From Chitinophaga eiseniae (GTDB lineage: Bacteria > Bacteroidota > Bacteroidia > Chitinophagales > Chitinophagaceae): DNA of 64,000 nucleotides. Numbering within the stretch: the stretch's first letter is position 1; the number at the start of each line of letters is the position of its first letter. The stretch lies in NCBI RefSeq assembly GCF_012641265.1, contig NZ_JABAHZ010000013.1, forward strand, positions 1 to 64,000, written 5' to 3'. A program made the position numbers and the translations under genes. The notes beneath the pieces were generated by a model. It ran no database searches. It was not told the DNA's origin and saw nothing but the letters and a program-made list of their open reading frames with translations. Positions 63,530 to 64,000 of the stretch are shown here, in pieces.

Positions 63530-63547
63530 CGGAAACCCCCAGGGCGG
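63530..63547 (-). terminator. Probable terminator of the right-edge gene
   Basis: CCGCCCT and GGGGCGG on the minus strand (63547-63541 with 63540-63534) sit around an imperfect G+C-rich palindrome, followed by TTTTCTATTT. The pairing needs a loop taken from flanking G/C bases, so the exact stem is uncertain. Confidence 0.5.
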
Positions 63548-63577
63548 CCACTCATTTACATGGTTTTTTCAAAAAGA

Positions 63578-64000
63578 TCAGCGGCTAATGAAAATCTTAC
63601 TTACCTGTACCTGCATCCCCGATTGTACCCGCAGGAAATAAACACCAGTAGGCAATTGATCAATATTGACCGTTTTGTAATTTTTTCCCTTGATCAGCTC
63701 GGTTCTGCCCTCATATCGCACCCTTCCCTGCACATCAATCAACGACACACTGGCGGGACCACTCATCGGCCAATCCAGCCAATATTGCAACTGATGACCA
63801 AAAACGCACCACAATAACTTCAACCACAGGTCTTTACCTATCATAAAGACTGGTTTGACCGGGCTGTACCTGATACTGTTATCCAATCCCACCGTCTTCA
63901 GGCGATACTGTGAGAAACCCGGCCAGGGCTGTTCATCGTAAGAAATATAGGCCGACGCATCCGCGATACTGCCCTGTCCCAGCACAGTATCCACCGCTTC
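63578..64000 (-). CDS. C-terminal part of a secreted protein with a type IX secretion sorting domain
   Basis: The frame is open to the window edge, so this is the last 141 codons of a larger gene. The final 70 residues or so match the type A C-terminal sorting domain of the type IX secretion system: VSLIDVQGRVRYEG, then VNIDQLPTGVYFLRVQSG, and a terminal KIFISR. The preceding part contains YRLKTVGLDNSIRYSPV, a beta-sandwich segment often seen before this domain. The catalytic or binding part lies outside the window. Confidence 0.8.
   Translation of the reverse strand, partial: EAVDTVLGQGSIADASAYISYDEQPWPGFSQYRLKTVGLDNSIRYSPVKPVFMIGKDLWLKLLWCVFGHQLQYWLDWPMSGPASVSLIDVQGRVRYEGRTELIKGKNYKTVNIDQLPTGVYFLRVQSGMQVQVSKIFISR

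Noticed and set aside
1..64000. CRISPR arrays, tRNA or rRNA genes, transposases or phage genes
   Set aside because: I looked for regular direct repeats with spacers, cloverleaf patterns with CCA-proximal stems, and integrase or transposase motifs, and saw none.

Overview
The window looks like a chromosomal segment of a Bacteroidota bacterium, most likely a Chitinophaga-type member of Chitinophagaceae. The grounds are: promoters of the TTTG / TAnnTTTG type with 19-base spacers; an atpD-atpC pair away from the other ATP synthase genes; a 14-subunit complex I operon with a very short NuoG; a C-terminal type IX secretion sorting domain at the right edge; and several protein families seen mostly in this phylum. 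Nearly all of it is ordinary core genome. No prophage, transposase, CRISPR array, tRNA or rRNA was seen.

Layout. 1-3.6 kb: a Tat-exported metallophosphoesterase (-), then atpD-atpC (+). 3.6-5.1 kb: a gene-poor stretch with a YqgE/AlgH gene (-), a long inverted repeat and a probable small RNA (-). 5.1-13.3 kb: a sensor kinase and ThiF-like pair, an LD-carboxypeptidase (-), metG, and a fused beta-oxidation enzyme. 13.3-17.5 kb: an ABC exporter pair, then surE, a small membrane protein and lpxB, and a 56-residue membrane protein gene on the opposite strand. 17.5-22.5 kb: beta-mannosidase, alpha-L-fucosidase and an orphan OmpR-type regulator. 22.6-28.2 kb: the (p)ppGpp enzyme, purA, an acidic low-complexity protein and pabB. 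28.2-37.1 kb: an SDR39U1-type protein (-), two envelope proteins, purQ, a DsbD-like pair, and hisS with a small phosphatase (-). 37.4-40.5 kb: a PstS-like lipoprotein and a TPR protein. 40.5-54.7 kb: nuoA to nuoN, with two extra genes inside. 54.8-58.6 kb: an FtsX-type permease, and a GntP permease with a D-threonine-aldolase-like enzyme. 58.7-62.1 kb: secreted and lipoprotein genes, a rhomboid protease and a damaged two-gene module (-). 62.2-64 kb: rpsF-rpsR-rplI (-) and the end of a secreted protein gene (-).

Functional links: complex I and F1 ATP synthase subunits serve respiration. SurE/LpxB, LdcA, the DsbD pair and the lipoproteins serve the envelope. The mannosidase and fucosidase form a small glycan-degrading pair, and GntP with the aldolase suggests uptake and breakdown of a D-hydroxy amino acid.

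The least ordinary features are: a GxxExxY gene flanked by inverted repeats inside the nuo operon, with a gene-less relative of the same repeat pair near 4.7 kb; a probable small RNA at 4.8-4.94 kb; a DsbD whose N-terminal cysteines are absent but present in the neighbouring stand-alone paralogue; a terminator-like hairpin that contains the pabB start codon; and a frameshifted DUF6169-like gene overlapping a 52-residue partner.
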